A stretch of DNA of 36,307 bases from Cladosporium sp. IMV 00045. Taxonomy: Eukaryota > Ascomycota > Dothideomycetes > Cladosporiales > Cladosporiaceae. The stretch spans positions 1 to 36,307 of the forward strand of contig MSJI02000491.1 of the NCBI GenBank assembly GCA_001931905.2, written 5' to 3'. The notes below the pieces were generated by a model, which saw only the letters and a list, made by a program, of their open reading frames with translations, did not search any database and was not told where the DNA came from. Position numbers and translations under genes: made by a program. This document shows, in pieces, positions 35,360 to 36,307 of the stretch; the stretch's first letter is position 1; every line of letters begins with the position of its first letter.

Positions 35360-36307
35360 TCAAGCGCTAGGGACCTCCTTCGACTGGCCCTGGAGCGACG
35401 GGCTGCTGATTTTCGACGTCTCCGGTGTTGATTGATGTTCGGCCTTGCTTCCCTTCTCGCGCCAGGTGCTGACGGCGGGGACGTCGGCGTAGATCCTCTC
35501 TTCCTCCGTCTTGTAGGCTCGCGGGGTGAGCTTGATGAGGCAGTGCAGTGGGACTTCCATCCAGGGACTCTTGTCTTGCGCGGAGCCCATGAAGTAGGCG
35601 TAAATGCAGCGCAGGACGGCTTGGTGCGTGACGATGAGGATGTTCTCGGAGCGTTCGAGCTCCATGATGATGGGTTCGAGACGGATGACGACGTCGCGGT
35701 ATGACTCGCCCCCGGTGTAGCGGTAGTTGTACTTGTCGGCGTCGCGGGCTTTGAAGTCGTGGGGATATTGCTTCTCGATGTCGGCGTAGGTAAGACCATC
35801 GCAGACGCCAGAGTCGAGTTCGTCGAGCGCTTTCCATGAAAGCTTTTCGTAAGGAAGGTGCTTAGCGGTCTGGCCGGTGCGCTTGAGGGTCGACGTCCAG
35901 ACGGTAAGTGGACGGTCACCAGCAGATTGCTTGACCAGGTCAGGCAAAACTTGCGCGTATCTCTGACCACGTTCGGACAGGTTGGCATCGCCACCGATCT
36001 GGCCAGAGAGGTTGTACATGGATTCGCCGTGCTGGAAAAAAGAAAATGTTAGCCCAATACCAAAATCAGAAGAGATTGAATCAAAACCTACGCGACTTAT
36101 CCAGATGCTTCTGGGCTTGATGTGCAGGTTCATGAGATAGTAGACCACGCGCGACTGGAGATAGTCCTGTATCCTGTTGATGACGACCTGGCTGCCGACG
36201 TCGATGATCTTGCAGTATGTCATATCGGACTCATCCTGGTCCAGCGTCTCATACACCTTCTCGTACATTGTGATGCGCTGCCTGAAGTCCAGCGCCGCCT
36301 GCTCGGG
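35360..36307 (-). CDS. 6-phosphofructo-2-kinase/fructose-2,6-bisphosphatase, C-terminal part, cut by window edge (copy 2)
   Basis: Exons on the minus strand are 36307-36092 (continues beyond the window) and 36031-35360; the 60-bp intron (36091-36032) again separates Arg from the catalytic His of RHGE. The first visible residues, PEQAALDFRQRITMYEKVYE, are the end of the kinase domain and show what copy 1 loses in its gap. 295 residues are visible. Only four differences from copy 1 in the shared part, two of them in the extreme C-terminus. The FBPase-2 active-site set (HGES, TSTLKRT, THQAVLRC) is complete. Regulation by a C-terminal Ser-rich tail (STPETSKISSPS) is possible, but this is inference. 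Confidence 0.94.
   Translation of the reverse strand, partial: PEQAALDFRQRITMYEKVYETLDQDESDMTYCKIIDVGSQVVINRIQDYLQSRVVYYLMNLHIKPRSIWISRVGFDSISSDFGIGLTFSFFQHGESMYNLSGQIGGDANLSERGQRYAQVLPDLVKQSAGDRPLTVWTSTLKRTGQTAKHLPYEKLSWKALDELDSGVCDGLTYADIEKQYPHDFKARDADKYNYRYTGGESYRDVVIRLEPIIMELERSENILIVTHQAVLRCIYAYFMGSAQDKSPWMEVPLHCLIKLTPRAYKTEEERIYADVPAVSTWREKGSKAEHQSTPETSKISSPSLQGQSKEVPSA

Larger units (their letters stand above)
23938..36288. repeat. Copy 2 of the 12-kb duplicated block (continues to the window end)
   Basis: Aligned with 11870-23917 over its whole length; bases 36289-36307 extend the gene that copy 1 loses at the gap. Copy 2 is about 300 bp longer, mainly through extra sequence near 25000-25190 and near 32130-32310. 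Gene content and order are the same as in copy 1. Confidence 0.9.

Noticed and set aside
1..36307. Transposons, CRISPR arrays, rRNA genes, secondary-metabolite cluster, viral insertions
   Set aside because: No transposase, reverse transcriptase, terminal repeats, regularly spaced repeats, rRNA or core biosynthetic enzymes were recognised on either strand.

Overview
The window is nuclear DNA of a filamentous or black-yeast-like ascomycete, most likely a dothideomycete. Evidence: short GT-AG introns (57-78 bp) with CTAAC-type branch points, dense mixed-strand gene order, intron-bearing tRNAs, and fungal families (GEP3, MNN11-type GT34, fungal tetraspanin, UTP7). A near-complete second copy of 12 kb, a few percent diverged in coding sequence, would fit a hybrid or duplicated genome such as Hortaea werneckii; that name is inference.

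Left part (1-11.87 kb), present once: mitochondrial aspartate aminotransferase (minus, 3' end outside), UTP7 (plus, divergent from it), a four-exon tetraspanin-like gene (minus, convergent with UTP7), an MNN11-type Golgi mannosyltransferase subunit (minus), the mitochondrial permuted GTPase GEP3 (plus, divergent from it), and a secreted, membrane-anchored arylsulfotransferase-family protein (minus). These are housekeeping and cell-surface genes; no cluster or operon-like logic is visible.

Right part (11.87-36.3 kb): the same block appears twice, head to tail. Copy 1 is 11870-23917 and copy 2 is 23938-36288 and on. Each holds, in order: tRNA-Glu(TTC, minus, intron), an F-box-like orphan gene, tRNA-Arg(ACG, minus), tRNA-Asp(GTC, plus, intron), a single-pass membrane protein gene with two conserved uORFs, a CaiB/BaiF (family III) CoA-transferase-like gene, and a convergent 6-phosphofructo-2-kinase/fructose-2,6-bisphosphatase gene. 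The copies are separated by exactly 20 Ns. Copy 1 stops inside the kinase/phosphatase gene at the gap, and copy 2 starts at the gap at the homologue of position 11870. The simplest reading is two alleles or homeologues from overlapping contigs laid end to end by a scaffolder. A true tandem duplication is possible but less likely.

Having two diverged copies allows a built-in comparison. It highlights hairpins flanking the tRNA-Asp and tRNA-Arg genes whose stems are kept while loops change, a 206-nt non-coding island with 3 differences, a nearly invariant 5' leader with two uORFs, and two blocks where the copies are hardly alignable. I found no convincing transposon, CRISPR array, rRNA, biosynthetic cluster or new multi-gene system. 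The RNA-structure and conserved-island signals are the best candidates for something undescribed.
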